From positions 137,572 through 201,571 of the forward strand of contig DATLGL010000015.1 in NCBI GenBank assembly GCA_035540495.1: a DNA stretch of 64,000 nt, written 5' to 3'. Source of the stretch: DASVEG01 sp035540495. GTDB lineage: Bacteria > Actinomycetota > Acidimicrobiia > Acidimicrobiales > CADCTF01. This document shows positions 35,039 through 42,867 of the stretch, piece after piece; the first letter of the stretch is position 1; the number at the start of each line of letters is the position of its first letter. Under the pieces are notes generated by a model. That model was not told the DNA's origin, ran no database searches, and saw only the letters and a list, made by a program, of their open reading frames with translations. The translations under genes and the position numbers were made by a program.

Positions 35039-35084
35039 GTCGCTCACGCTACCGCCGGCGGCGAAGAAGCCCCGTAGCCGCTCG

Positions 35085-35090
35085 TACACT
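35085..35090 (+). promoter_or_regulatory. -10 box (TACACT), leaderless geometry
   Basis: TACACT, six bases, ATG 35097 of cofC. It predicts a leaderless mRNA in the 58-base gap between gpsA and cofC. Confidence 0.55.
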
Positions 35091-35096
35091 CGCCCG

Positions 35097-35681
35097 ATGC
35101 CGTCCGCTGCCGTCGTCGTGCCGATCAAGGCGTTCGACGCGGCGAAGTCCCGGCTCGCGCCCGCGCTCGACGCGGCCGGCCGTGCCGACCTCGCGCGAGC
35201 GATGGCGACGCGCGTGCTGGAGGCCGCGGCGCCGTTGCCGGTCTTCGTCGCCACCGACGACGCAGAGGTCGCCGCGTGGGCGGTCGAGCACGATGGCCAT
35301 GTCGTGTCGACGGAAGGGCTCGACCTCAACGGATCGATCCGCGCCGGCATCGCCGCCGTGCGCACCGCTGGCGGCTTCGAACGGGTCGTCGTCGCCCATG
35401 CCGACCTCCCCTTCGCGTCACGCCTCGCGCGACTGGCCGCCTTCCCCGGCGCGACGCTCGTGCCCGACCGCGGCGACGACGGCACCAACGTGTTGTGCAT
35501 CCCCACCGCGATCACGTTCGAGCCGATGTACGGGCCGCAGTCGTTCGGCCGCCACCTCGCGCAGCTTCGTCGACTCGGACTACCGGTGCGCATCGCGCGC
35601 ATCGAGGATCTCGCGTGGGACGTCGATCGTCCTGCCGACCTGCCACCCTCCGTCCTCCGACCAGCGAGCACCCCTGCATGA
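35097..35681 (+). CDS. cofC: 2-phospho-L-lactate/phosphoenolpyruvate guanylyltransferase (F420 biosynthesis)
   Basis: A 194-residue CofC/FbiD nucleotidyltransferase. The N-terminal strand VVVPIKAFDAAKSRLAPAL is diagnostic, followed by FVATDDAEVAAWA, HADLPFASRLARL, VPDRGDDGTNVLCIP and FGRHLAQLRRLGLPVRI. It activates phosphoenolpyruvate or phospholactate with GTP for coenzyme F420 synthesis. The stop overlaps the PIG-L start as ATGA. It implies the organism makes F420, in line with the luciferase-like oxidoreductase at the right edge. Confidence 0.92.
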   Translation: MPSAAVVVPIKAFDAAKSRLAPALDAAGRADLARAMATRVLEAAAPLPVFVATDDAEVAAWAVEHDGHVVSTEGLDLNGSIRAGIAAVRTAGGFERVVVAHADLPFASRLARLAAFPGATLVPDRGDDGTNVLCIPTAITFEPMYGPQSFGRHLAQLRRLGLPVRIARIEDLAWDVDRPADLPPSVLRPASTPA

Positions 35682-36436
35682 CCCACCCCCTCAGCAAGCC
35701 GAGCTCCGAGATCACCACCGACCTGCCGACGCCGTCGTGCGCGCTCGCCGTCGGAGCGCATCCCGACGACATCGAGTTCGGCGCGGGCGCGACGCTCGCG
35801 AAGTGGGCGGCGGACGGATGTCGGATCGTGCACCTCGTGTGCACCGACGGGTCGAAGGGGAGCTGGGACCCGACCGAAGACACCGCGAAGCTCGTCGCCT
35901 CGCGACAGGAAGAGCAACGTGCGGCGTCTCGCGCGCTCGGCGGAACCGGCGAGGTGATCTTCCTCGGATGGACCGACGGCGAGCTCGACTCGTCGCTGCG
36001 CCAGCGGTGGGAAGTCGCGTACTGGATCCGGATGGTGAAGCCCGACGTGGTGCTCGGGCACGACCCGTGGAAGCGCTACCGCCTCCATCCCGATCACCGC
36101 CACGCCGGCCTGCTCGCCGTCGAGGGCATCGTGGCAGCGCGGGATCCGCACTTCTTCCCGGAGCAGTCGATCCCCCACCACCGCCCCGACGCGCTGTTGC
36201 TGTGGGAAGCCGACGAGGTGAACCACGTCGAGCTCGTCGACGGGTTCGCGGAGAAGAAGTTCGCTGCGCTGATGGAGCACCGCTCGCAGCTGCGTTCGAC
36301 GATGTTCATCGACGACGTCTCGAACCACGAGCAGGTGGCGTCGTTCCGCCAGCGGATGATGGACCGCCTCGCCGATCACGGCTCGCACGTCGGAGCAGCC
36401 GCGGGCGAGGCGTTCCACCTCATCTCGAACCTGTAG
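35678..36436 (+). CDS. PIG-L/LmbE family deacetylase
   Basis: A 252-residue zinc deacetylase of the MshB/LmbE family. The zinc/catalytic motif ALAVGAHPDDIEFGAGAT (His-Pro-Asp-Asp) and the later RYRLHPDHRHAG with the third zinc histidine are intact; the ending HVGAAAGEAFHLIS is also family-like. It removes N-acetyl groups from GlcNAc-type substrates, as in mycothiol biosynthesis or its recycling, but the precise substrate is open. It is translationally coupled to cofC. Confidence 0.9.
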   Translation: MTHPLSKPSSEITTDLPTPSCALAVGAHPDDIEFGAGATLAKWAADGCRIVHLVCTDGSKGSWDPTEDTAKLVASRQEEQRAASRALGGTGEVIFLGWTDGELDSSLRQRWEVAYWIRMVKPDVVLGHDPWKRYRLHPDHRHAGLLAVEGIVAARDPHFFPEQSIPHHRPDALLLWEADEVNHVELVDGFAEKKFAALMEHRSQLRSTMFIDDVSNHEQVASFRQRMMDRLADHGSHVGAAAGEAFHLISNL

Positions 36437-36454
36437 CAGCTCACGGCGAACGCG

Positions 36455-36480
36455 AAAGCGGGAGCCCTGCGGCTCCCGCT
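36455..36480. terminator. Bidirectional hairpin between convergent genes
   Basis: AAGCGGGAGCC and GGCTCCCGCTT form a perfect 11-bp stem around a CTGC loop, lying 18 bases after the PIG-L stop and 39 bases after the H1-like gene stop. The T-tract is short on each side, as usual for high-GC Actinobacteria. Confidence 0.8.
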
Positions 36481-36519
36481 TCGACTGGTCTTCCGGTTGC
36501 TCCGGCCGAAGCCGAAGGC

Positions 36520-36756
36520 CTACTTCTTGGTGCTGCGGCTCGCCTTCTTGGCGGTGCTCTTCTTCGCCGTCGACTTCTTGGCGGTTGCCTTCTTGGCGGT
36601 CGACTTCTTCGCGGTCGACTTCTTGGCGGTGCTCTTCTTCGCCGGTGCCGCCTTCTTCGCCGCGGTCTTCTTCGCTGCGGCCTTCTTGGTCGACGACTTC
36701 TTCGCGCTCGATGCCTTCTTGGCGGCAGGAGCGGCCTTCTTTGCAGCAGGGCTCAT
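36520..36756 (-). CDS. Histone H1-like Lys/Ala/Ser-rich nucleoid protein
   Basis: A 78-residue protein composed almost entirely of AKKSTAKK-, AKKA- and AKKT-type units after the start MSPAAKKAAPAAKKA; it has no folded domain and is highly basic. Such tails bind DNA, as in the C-terminal half of mycobacterial HupB and in bacterial H1 homologues. It stands 91 bases downstream of the HU gene on the same strand and in a different frame. It is most likely a nucleoid protein working with HU. A weak AAAGG lies about 12 bases before the ATG. Confidence 0.8.
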   Translation of the reverse strand: MSPAAKKAAPAAKKASSAKKSSTKKAAAKKTAAKKAAPAKKSTAKKSTAKKSTAKKATAKKSTAKKSTAKKASRSTKK

Positions 36757-36847
36757 CTTGAACGGGGGCCTTTCACTCGGGAATCGGTGCTGACGATGGC
36801 GGCCGCTGCCGCCGGTTCGGCGTATGCCGATCTCACGACAGCGCGCA

Positions 36848-37123
36848 TCAACCGTTGAGCGCCGTCTTGAACGCACTACCGGGAGCGAAGCGCACGCCCT
36901 TCGCTGCCGCGATCTCGACGGGCTCCCCCGTCTGAGGGTTGCGACCCGTTCGTGCGGCCCTCGACGTCGGAACGAAGTTGCCGAACCCGAGGATGCTGAC
37001 CTTGTCCCCTGCCTTCGTTGCGTCGATGACTGCGTCGACAAGTGCTTGAAGCGCAGCCTCAGCCTGACGCTTCTCGAGGTCTGAGCGACGAGCGATCTCG
37101 TCGATCAGTTCACTCTTGTTCAA
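36848..37123 (-). CDS. hup: DNA-binding protein HU
   Basis: A 91-residue HU. It begins at TTG 37123, chosen because GGAGG stands seven bases upstream and the product then starts MNKSELIDEIARRS as in other HU proteins. The beta-arm region has GFGNFVPTSRAARTGRNPQT (DNA-intercalating proline in RNPQTGEP) and ends VRFAPGSAFKTALNG with no lysine-rich tail, unlike mycobacterial HupB. A possible promoter is TTGACC (37190-37195) and TTTCAT (37167-37172) with 17-base spacing. The adjacent downstream gene encodes the missing type of tail as a separate protein. Confidence 0.95.
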   Translation of the reverse strand: MNKSELIDEIARRSDLEKRQAEAALQALVDAVIDATKAGDKVSILGFGNFVPTSRAARTGRNPQTGEPVEIAAAKGVRFAPGSAFKTALNG

Positions 37124-37216
37124 GGCGAGACCTCCGATGTTGGGGAAGTTGAGGAAGTTGTTTGCAATGAAAGAGGTTTCGCGTAGGTAGGTCAAGCATT
37201 TCCACAGGCAGAACGC

Positions 37217-37229
37217 CTTGTGGCACAAG
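37217..37229. promoter_or_regulatory. Palindrome upstream of the HU promoter (candidate operator)
   Basis: CTTGTGGCACAAG is a perfect 6-bp inverted repeat around one base, about 20 bases upstream of the proposed HU -35 box and 53 bases upstream of the divergent gene. It could be a binding site for a regulator acting on both genes; nothing in the sequence identifies the protein. Confidence 0.35.
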
Positions 37230-37281
37230 GGTTTCGGAGTTCGACGTGCGCGAAAAGCCCCGGTTTGCTTGACTTTTTTGC

Positions 37282-37506
37282 GTGTCCGACCTCGCGGATG
37301 GTGAGTACTCGATCTTCGTGATCGATGCCGAAGAAGTCGACGATGGAACCGTTCGACTCGAGATCACGATCACGGCAGGCGAACACAAGGGAGAGGTCGT
37401 CGCGGTGCGTGCGGCGCATCTCACCGGTGATCCCGTGCTGATGATGGGCCTGCCGGGAACGCTTCACGTCGTCGACGGCGTGCCGCGCGTGTCGCTCGAG
37501 GAGTAG
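37282..37506 (+). CDS. Small conserved hypothetical protein
   Basis: A 74-residue acidic protein (starting MSDLADGEYSIFVIDAEEVD, then RLEITITAGEHKGEVVAVRA), probably a small beta barrel. It starts at GTG 37282 just after a TTGACTTTTTTGC stretch and is divergent from HU. The stop lies 21 bases before the penicillin-binding protein gene, so co-transcription is possible. No function recognised. Confidence 0.65.
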   Translation: MSDLADGEYSIFVIDAEEVDDGTVRLEITITAGEHKGEVVAVRAAHLTGDPVLMMGLPGTLHVVDGVPRVSLEE

Positions 37507-37527
37507 CTCGACACCCCTCGTGGGTAC

Positions 37528-39666
37528 ATGCGCGACGTGCGTTGGGCGTTGCGGCTCGTGTCGTCGATCGCGTTGGCGACGATCTTGTTGGGAACCGGTC
37601 TGGCCCTCACGTTGGCCAGCGCCGACACGCTTCGCGGCGCCACGCGTTCGGAAGGGCTCCCGGACATCGAGCTGTCGCCGCTCGCGGTGCGTTCAGAGAT
37701 CGTCGCGGCTGACGGAAGCGTGCTCGACAACCTCTACGAGGAAGACCGCGTCCCCGTTCCGCTCGACCAGATCCCGCAGGTCGTCATCGACGCGGTGCTG
37801 GCGACCGAAGACCACGCGTTCTTCGAGCACGACGGCATCAGCCTTCGGGGCGTGTTGCGAGCCGTCCGTGAGAACGCGACGTCGGGTGAGGTGAAGCAGG
37901 GCGGGTCGACGATCACCCAGCAGCTGGTGAAGAACGCGATCCTGACCAACGAACGCAGCTACGACCGCAAGGCGAGGGAAGCGGTGCTCGCCTACCGCAT
38001 GGAGCAGGAGTTCTCGAAGGAGGAGATCCTCCAGCGCTACCTCAACACGGTGTACTTCGGCGCTGGTGCGCACGGCGTCGTCGCCGCGGTGGAGCGCTTC
38101 TACGCCAAGCCGCTGGCCGAGGTGACGCTGCCCGAGGCGGCGTTGCTCGCCGGCCTCATCTCCAGCCCAGAGACCTACGACCCGTTCCGCCACCCCGAGG
38201 CCGCGTTGGAGCGCAGGCGCCACGTCCTCGGTCGTCTCGAGACGCTCGGCAAGATCACCCCGGAGGAAGCCGCCGCGGCCGATGCGACGCCGCTGCCGGC
38301 GGAGCTCCACGTCCGGCGGGCCCAGCCGACGCAGTACTTCACCGAGGAGGTGCGGCGTCAGCTGCTCGCCGACGAACGCCTCGGGGCGACGCCCCAAGAC
38401 CGCTTCACGACGGTGTTCCGCGGCGGCATCCGCGTCGAGACGACGTTCGACCCCGCGCTGCAAGCCTCGGCCGAACGTGCCGTCACCGACCTCCTGCCCG
38501 AATCCCCCTTCACCGCGGCGCTCGTCGCGGTCGATCCCACCGACGGCGCGGTGCGCGCGCTGGTCGGCGGCCCCGGCTTCGAGCAGGCGAAGTACAACCT
38601 CGCGACCCAAGGCGCCCGCCAGGCAGGCTCGTCGTTCAAGACGATCGCACTCGCGGCGTGGCTCGCCGACGGTCGATCACCCGAAGACGTGGTCGATGCG
38701 ACTGCACCGTGCACGTTCCCGATGCCTCCGCCGCAGGAGCCGTGGAACGTCGACAACTACGACGGCGGCAGCGGCGAGCGGGCGATCGTCTCGTTGCGGG
38801 ACGCCACGATCAAGTCGTCCAACTGCGCGTACGCACGGCTCGCGCTGATCCTCGGCCCCGAGAAGATCGCGGCGATGGCGGAGAAGCTCGGCATCAGCCG
38901 GAAGCTGCCGGCGTATCCGTCGATCGTGCTCGGCACCGGCGAGGTGTCTCCCCTCGAGATGGCCTCCGTCTACGCGACGCTGGCCGCCGACGGGGTGCGC
39001 CATCAGCCGATGTTCATCCGGCGCGTGCTCGATCGCGCCGGCAACGTGATCTTCGAGAACACCGCGCAGGGCGAGCAGGTGATCGATCCTCAGGTGGCAC
39101 GCGCGGTCACCGACGTGCTGCGCGGCGTCGTCGAACGGGGGACCGGCCGCCGTGCGTCGATCGGACGTCCGGCCGCGGGCAAGACCGGCACCGCGCAGGA
39201 GTGGCGGGACGCGTGGTTCGCCGGGTACACGCCGCAGATGGCGGCTGCCGTGTGGATGGGCCACCCGCTCGGCCAGGAGAGCATGAAGGGCGTCGGCGGC
39301 GTGAACGTCACCGGCGGTTCGTTCCCCGCGCAGATCTGGGGCAGGTTCATGGGCGAGGCGGTCGGGCTGCTCGAGGTCCGCGACTTCCACCGGCCCGACG
39401 TGGCGGCGTGGCCTCCGCCGACCACGATCGGATCGATGCCGGAAGGCATCCCGCTGCCGCCGGGGATCGTCGTCGGCGCACCGACGCCGGGCACGATCGA
39501 TCCCGCCGCGGCGGCCATCCCGCCGGCAACAGGTGATCCCGCTGCGCCCGCGCCCGCACCCGCACCGGCGCCGGCGCCCACAGCCGAACCGGCTCCCGCA
39601 CCGCCCCCGTCTACGACGACAACGACGACGACGTCGAAGCCGCCGAAGGGGAAGCGGGGCGACTGA
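37528..39666 (+). CDS. Class A penicillin-binding protein (bifunctional peptidoglycan synthase)
   Basis: A 712-residue PBP1A-type enzyme. One N-terminal membrane helix (about 8-30) precedes the GT51 glycosyltransferase domain with catalytic E94 in ATEDHAFFEHDG and GGSTITQQLVKN. The transpeptidase domain has S368-S-F-K, S430-S-N and K552-T-G-T. The tail (about 625-712) is a Pro/Ala/Thr-rich, low-complexity extracellular stretch. It polymerises and cross-links peptidoglycan at the outer face of the membrane. The 3' end overlaps the convergent permease gene by 56 bases, an unusually long overlap falling in the low-complexity tail. Confidence 0.95.
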   Translation: MRDVRWALRLVSSIALATILLGTGLALTLASADTLRGATRSEGLPDIELSPLAVRSEIVAADGSVLDNLYEEDRVPVPLDQIPQVVIDAVLATEDHAFFEHDGISLRGVLRAVRENATSGEVKQGGSTITQQLVKNAILTNERSYDRKAREAVLAYRMEQEFSKEEILQRYLNTVYFGAGAHGVVAAVERFYAKPLAEVTLPEAALLAGLISSPETYDPFRHPEAALERRRHVLGRLETLGKITPEEAAAADATPLPAELHVRRAQPTQYFTEEVRRQLLADERLGATPQDRFTTVFRGGIRVETTFDPALQASAERAVTDLLPESPFTAALVAVDPTDGAVRALVGGPGFEQAKYNLATQGARQAGSSFKTIALAAWLADGRSPEDVVDATAPCTFPMPPPQEPWNVDNYDGGSGERAIVSLRDATIKSSNCAYARLALILGPEKIAAMAEKLGISRKLPAYPSIVLGTGEVSPLEMASVYATLAADGVRHQPMFIRRVLDRAGNVIFENTAQGEQVIDPQVARAVTDVLRGVVERGTGRRASIGRPAAGKTGTAQEWRDAWFAGYTPQMAAAVWMGHPLGQESMKGVGGVNVTGGSFPAQIWGRFMGEAVGLLEVRDFHRPDVAAWPPPTTIGSMPEGIPLPPGIVVGAPTPGTIDPAAAAIPPATGDPAAPAPAPAPAPAPTAEPAPAPPPSTTTTTTTSKPPKGKRGD

Positions 39667-40966
39667 GCCCGCCGACGACGGCGGCGATCACGGCCGACGT
39701 CAGGAAGCTCAGGATCGAGGCGGACGCCCACGAGGGCACCGTGATCCCGAGCGCGTCCCTGAGGTCGATCCACAGCGGCGCCCACCACGACACGAACCCG
39801 GGGTTCACGAGCTGGTAGACGACGAAGCCGGCGATCCACGGCACGAACATCAGCGCTCGCGTCGGAGCGTCGCCCGACACGTCCCACGTCCGCCGGCGGA
39901 AGAGGTAGTAGTCGACGGCGAACGCGGCGAACAGCGGCACGAACACCGAACCGAGCAGGAAGAGGAACGACTCGTAGGCGACGTAGTCGTCGACGACGAA
40001 CGCAATCGTGGTCGCGAACGCGCCGGTGATCGCGACGCCGACGCGCCGGTCGAGCTTCGGCACGATGTTCTGCGCCGAGATGACGGTCGAGTACAGGTTG
40101 GCGAAGACCTCGTCGAGCTCGTCGACGACCAGGACGAGCAGGGCGATCGTTCCGGCCGGTATGGCCAGCAGCGAAGCGATCACGTCGTCCCCCGCCTCGC
40201 CGGACGCCGTCGCGAGGACACCGAGGACGAAGAAGGCGAGCGTCGCCGCGCCGTAGCCCAACGACGCGCCGAGGAAGGCGTCGCGTCCGGTCCGCGAGTG
40301 ACGTGAGTAGTCGGCGGCCAGAGGGATCCACGAGATGGGCAACGCGATGACGATGTCGGTCGCCTTCCAGAACCCGCTCCACGACCCTTCGCCGAGGGGT
40401 GGAAGCGGACTCCTCGCCACGTGCCACAGCAGGTACGCGCTCGACGTCAGGACGAGCCAGACCGCCACGCGCTTCAGGTAGACCCGCACCACCCCCAGCG
40501 GCCGCAGCGCCATCGCCGTCGCGGCGAGTCCGGCGACGATCACCACGATCGGACGCAGCGACTCGTCGAGCAGCCTCGATGCGGCCTCGGCGATGACGAC
40601 GAGCTCGACGACCGCCCATCCGATGTTCTGCGCGATGTTCGCGACGGTCGGCACGGTCGATCCCCGTCGGCCGAGCAGTCCTCGCACGAGCACCATCGCC
40701 GGTGCGCCGACTTCGGCGCCTGCTCGCGCGGCGAGCCCGAGGAGCACGTTGCCGACGACAGCGCCGACGACGATCGCCGTCAGCGCCGCGACGAGCGACA
40801 GCGGTGGGAGCGACGGGTCGGGCGCTAGCACGAAGGTCGCTGCGACCACCAGCAGCAGCGAGATGCCGAGGTTGCCCCACAGGGCGAGCTGGTCGGTGAG
40901 GCCGAGCGTGCGCGGCGCATCGTCGTCGAGTGTTCGCGGTGCCTCGAGTGGGCTCGTGGTCGTCAT
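39611..40966 (-). CDS. cytX: NCS1 family permease, probable hydroxymethylpyrimidine transporter CytX
   Basis: A 451-residue permease with about 12 membrane helices of the nucleobase:cation symporter-1 family (LTDQLALWGNLGISLLLV, NIAQNIGWAVVELVVIAE, ISWIPLAADYSRHSRTGRDA). ISWIPLAADYSR is the conserved NCS1 helix. A TPP riboswitch immediately upstream shows that thiamine status controls it, which fits CytX, the uptake system for the HMP pyrimidine precursor. GGGAG lies four bases before ATG 40966, so the riboswitch may act on translation. The 3' end runs into the PBP gene tail. Confidence 0.88.
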   Translation of the reverse strand: MTTTSPLEAPRTLDDDAPRTLGLTDQLALWGNLGISLLLVVAATFVLAPDPSLPPLSLVAALTAIVVGAVVGNVLLGLAARAGAEVGAPAMVLVRGLLGRRGSTVPTVANIAQNIGWAVVELVVIAEAASRLLDESLRPIVVIVAGLAATAMALRPLGVVRVYLKRVAVWLVLTSSAYLLWHVARSPLPPLGEGSWSGFWKATDIVIALPISWIPLAADYSRHSRTGRDAFLGASLGYGAATLAFFVLGVLATASGEAGDDVIASLLAIPAGTIALLVLVVDELDEVFANLYSTVISAQNIVPKLDRRVGVAITGAFATTIAFVVDDYVAYESFLFLLGSVFVPLFAAFAVDYYLFRRRTWDVSGDAPTRALMFVPWIAGFVVYQLVNPGFVSWWAPLWIDLRDALGITVPSWASASILSFLTSAVIAAVVGGLSRPASPSAASTSSSLSS

Positions 40967-40975
40967 CCCTCTCCC

Positions 40976-41059
40976 TTCGCCGGCATGACCCGGATCAGGT
41001 TCGACGAGTCGGGCGCTGCCGCACCCCTCTCAGCCCGGCATCAGGGCTCCCCGGTGAAC
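40976..41059 (-). promoter_or_regulatory. TPP (THI-box) riboswitch
   Basis: Read on the minus strand the aptamer contains GGGGAGCCC, then GGGCTGAGAGG, and the diagnostic CGAACCTGATCCGGGTCATG followed by CCGGCGAAGGGA, matching the TPP aptamer core in order. A TACGAT -10 box at 41066-41071 would start transcription at the aptamer's 5' edge. No terminator hairpin separates it from the start codon, so control of ribosome access is likely. Confidence 0.95.
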
Positions 41060-41065
41060 GCCGGC

Positions 41066-41071
41066 ATCGTA
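41066..41071 (-). promoter_or_regulatory. -10 box (TACGAT on the minus strand) of the cytX transcript
   Basis: Minus-strand TACGAT ends seven bases before the expected 5' end of the TPP aptamer. No clear -35. Confidence 0.5.
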
Positions 41072-41165
41072 GGCGGATCGCGCGGTCGCAGGGTTGCTCC
41101 GCTGCGTGTTGCCGTCGACGACAGCGGGTACGTCGAGGAGACCCACGATCGCTAGAGGAGGACGC

Positions 41166-41738
41166 ATGCCCGACGTCACCGAGCTGTTGAACACGGACCA
41201 TCGCGAGGTCGAGCAGCTGTTCGCGGAGTACGAGCAGACGCAGGACTGGAACATCGCGATGCAGATCTGCGACGAGCTGCTGCGCCACGCCACCGTCGAG
41301 GAGGAGATCGTCTACCCGGCGCTCGAGAAGGCCGACCAGGAGATCACCCAGGAGGCCGAGCAGGAGCACCAGGACGCCGAGCAGCTGATCGAGCAGATCC
41401 AGTCGCTCGAGGCCGACGATCCCCAGCTCCCGCAGCTGATGACGCAGCTGAAGGAAGCGGTGCAGCACCACGTCGAGGAAGAGGAGTCGGAGGCGTGGCC
41501 GAAGCTGCGTGAGCAGTTCGGCGACAAGCTCGACGAGCTCGGCACGAAGGTGGAGGAGCGCAAGCAGCAGCTCAAGGCCGAGGAGGAAGGCACGGGCTCG
41601 GGCGGTTCCGAGTCGGGCGCCGGCGGCCTGATCGACCTCACCAAGGACGAGCTCATGGAGAAGGCCCGCGAGGCCGACATCCAGGGCCGGTCGAAGATGA
41701 ACAAGGACGAGCTGGCACAGGCCCTCGAGAACCAGTAG
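41166..41738 (+). CDS. Hemerythrin-like HHE protein with Rho N-terminal-like tail
   Basis: A 190-residue protein. Residues 1-125 form a hemerythrin/HHE cation-binding bundle: LLNTDHREVEQLF, ELLRHATVEEEIVYPAL, QEHQDAEQLIEQI and AVQHHVEEEESEAWP supply the iron-ligand histidines and glutamates. A Gly/Ser linker leads to a C-terminal helix-extension-helix (LTKDELMEKAREADIQGRSK, then MNKDELAQAL) like the Rho N-terminal/SAP module, which can bind nucleic acid. AGAGGAGG just upstream supports ATG 41166. It may sense oxygen, nitric oxide or iron near DNA; that role is inferred. Confidence 0.88.
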   Translation: MPDVTELLNTDHREVEQLFAEYEQTQDWNIAMQICDELLRHATVEEEIVYPALEKADQEITQEAEQEHQDAEQLIEQIQSLEADDPQLPQLMTQLKEAVQHHVEEEESEAWPKLREQFGDKLDELGTKVEERKQQLKAEEEGTGSGGSESGAGGLIDLTKDELMEKAREADIQGRSKMNKDELAQALENQ

Positions 41739-41748
41739 ATCGTCGGTC

Positions 41749-42858
41749 GTGACGCTGCAGGGACCTGCCGACCCGACGGACCGGCAGGTCCTTGCGCGTG
41801 CACACGACGGCCACGATGACCACGGGCACGATCAGCACGGTCACGGGCACGACCACGGCGGGCACGACCACGGCGGATCCCGGCTGAAGCGGTTCTTCGG
41901 GCTGGAAGCGCCCCACAGCCACGATGCCGCCGACCGGGTCGACGACGCGCTGGAGTCGAGCGAGGAAGGCATCCGCGCCCTCAAGGTGTCGCTCGTCGGG
42001 CTCGGCGTCACCGCGCTGCTGCAGGCGATCGTCGTGGTCTTCTCAGGGTCGGTCGCCCTGCTCGGCGACACGCTGCACAACGTGGCCGACGCGCTCACCG
42101 CGTTGCCGCTGTGGGTGGCGTTCCGCCTCGGCAAGCGTCCCGCCTCCCGCCGCTACCCCTACGGCTACGGCCGCGCCGAGGATCTGGCGGGGCTCTTCAT
42201 CGTCGTCGCCATCGCCGCATCGGCGATCCTCGCGGGCTACGAGTCGATCCACCGGTTGCTCGACCCCGTCGACGTCCGCTACCTCGGCGCGGTGGCCGGG
42301 GCGAGCGTCATCGGCTTCATCGGCAACGAGCTCGTCGCCCGCTACCGGATCACCGTCGGCCGCCGCATCGGGTCGGCCGCCCTCGTCGCCGACGGGATGC
42401 ACGCCCGCACCGACGGCCTCACGTCGCTCGCCGTCCTGGCCGGCGCTGGCGGTGTCGCCCTCGGTTGGCGGGCCGCCGATGCCGTCGTGGGCCTCGTGAT
42501 CACGGCGGCGATCCTCGTCATCCTTCGCGGCGTGGGTCGCGACGTGTACCGGCGCTTGATGGACGCGGTGGAGCCGGCGCTGCTCGACGACATCGAGCGC
42601 GTGGTGTCAGCCGTCGAGGGCGTCGACGCGGTCAGCGACGTGCGCGTGCGCTGGCTCGGCCACCAGCTGCGGGCGGAGGTGGAGATCGACGTCGACGCGA
42701 ACCTGACGGTGGTCGCAGGGCACGAGATCGCCGAGGCCGCGTACCACGCCCTCCTCCACGACGTGCCGAGGCTGACGAGCGCGGTGATCCACGTGAGCCC
42801 GACCGCCGTCGATGGCGTCGACCATCACGCATCGGTCGACCACCACCGCACGAGGTGA
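41749..42858 (+). CDS. Cation diffusion facilitator (zinc/cadmium-type) exporter
   Basis: A 369-residue CDF protein. The N-terminus has a histidine-rich metal-binding run (about 19-43), six membrane helices follow, with LLGDTLHNVADALTALPLW (metal-site Asp/His in helix II) and ADGMHARTDGLTSLAVL (helix V), and a C-terminal ferredoxin-like domain. It exports divalent metal in exchange for protons. The GTG start is 11 bases after the hemerythrin stop. A 10-bp hairpin lies inside codons 5-15, and there is no alternative start nearby, so the exact start and any attenuation are uncertain. Confidence 0.88.
   Translation: MTLQGPADPTDRQVLARAHDGHDDHGHDQHGHGHDHGGHDHGGSRLKRFFGLEAPHSHDAADRVDDALESSEEGIRALKVSLVGLGVTALLQAIVVVFSGSVALLGDTLHNVADALTALPLWVAFRLGKRPASRRYPYGYGRAEDLAGLFIVVAIAASAILAGYESIHRLLDPVDVRYLGAVAGASVIGFIGNELVARYRITVGRRIGSAALVADGMHARTDGLTSLAVLAGAGGVALGWRAADAVVGLVITAAILVILRGVGRDVYRRLMDAVEPALLDDIERVVSAVEGVDAVSDVRVRWLGHQLRAEVEIDVDANLTVVAGHEIAEAAYHALLHDVPRLTSAVIHVSPTAVDGVDHHASVDHHRTR
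41761..41791 (+). terminator. Hairpin at the start of the CDF gene (terminator or attenuator)
   Basis: GGACCTGCCG and CGGCAGGTCC form a perfect 10-bp stem with an 11-base loop, 22 bases after the hemerythrin stop and inside the first codons of the CDF frame. It is followed by TTGCGCG, not a T-tract. It could end the hemerythrin mRNA, hinder translation of the exporter, or both. Confidence 0.5.
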
Positions 42859-42867
42859 CACCGCGCG

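Noticed and set aside
36520..36756. Short direct repeats resembling a CRISPR array
   Set aside because: They are codon-level repeats of AKK units in a histone-like gene, with no spacers of constant length.
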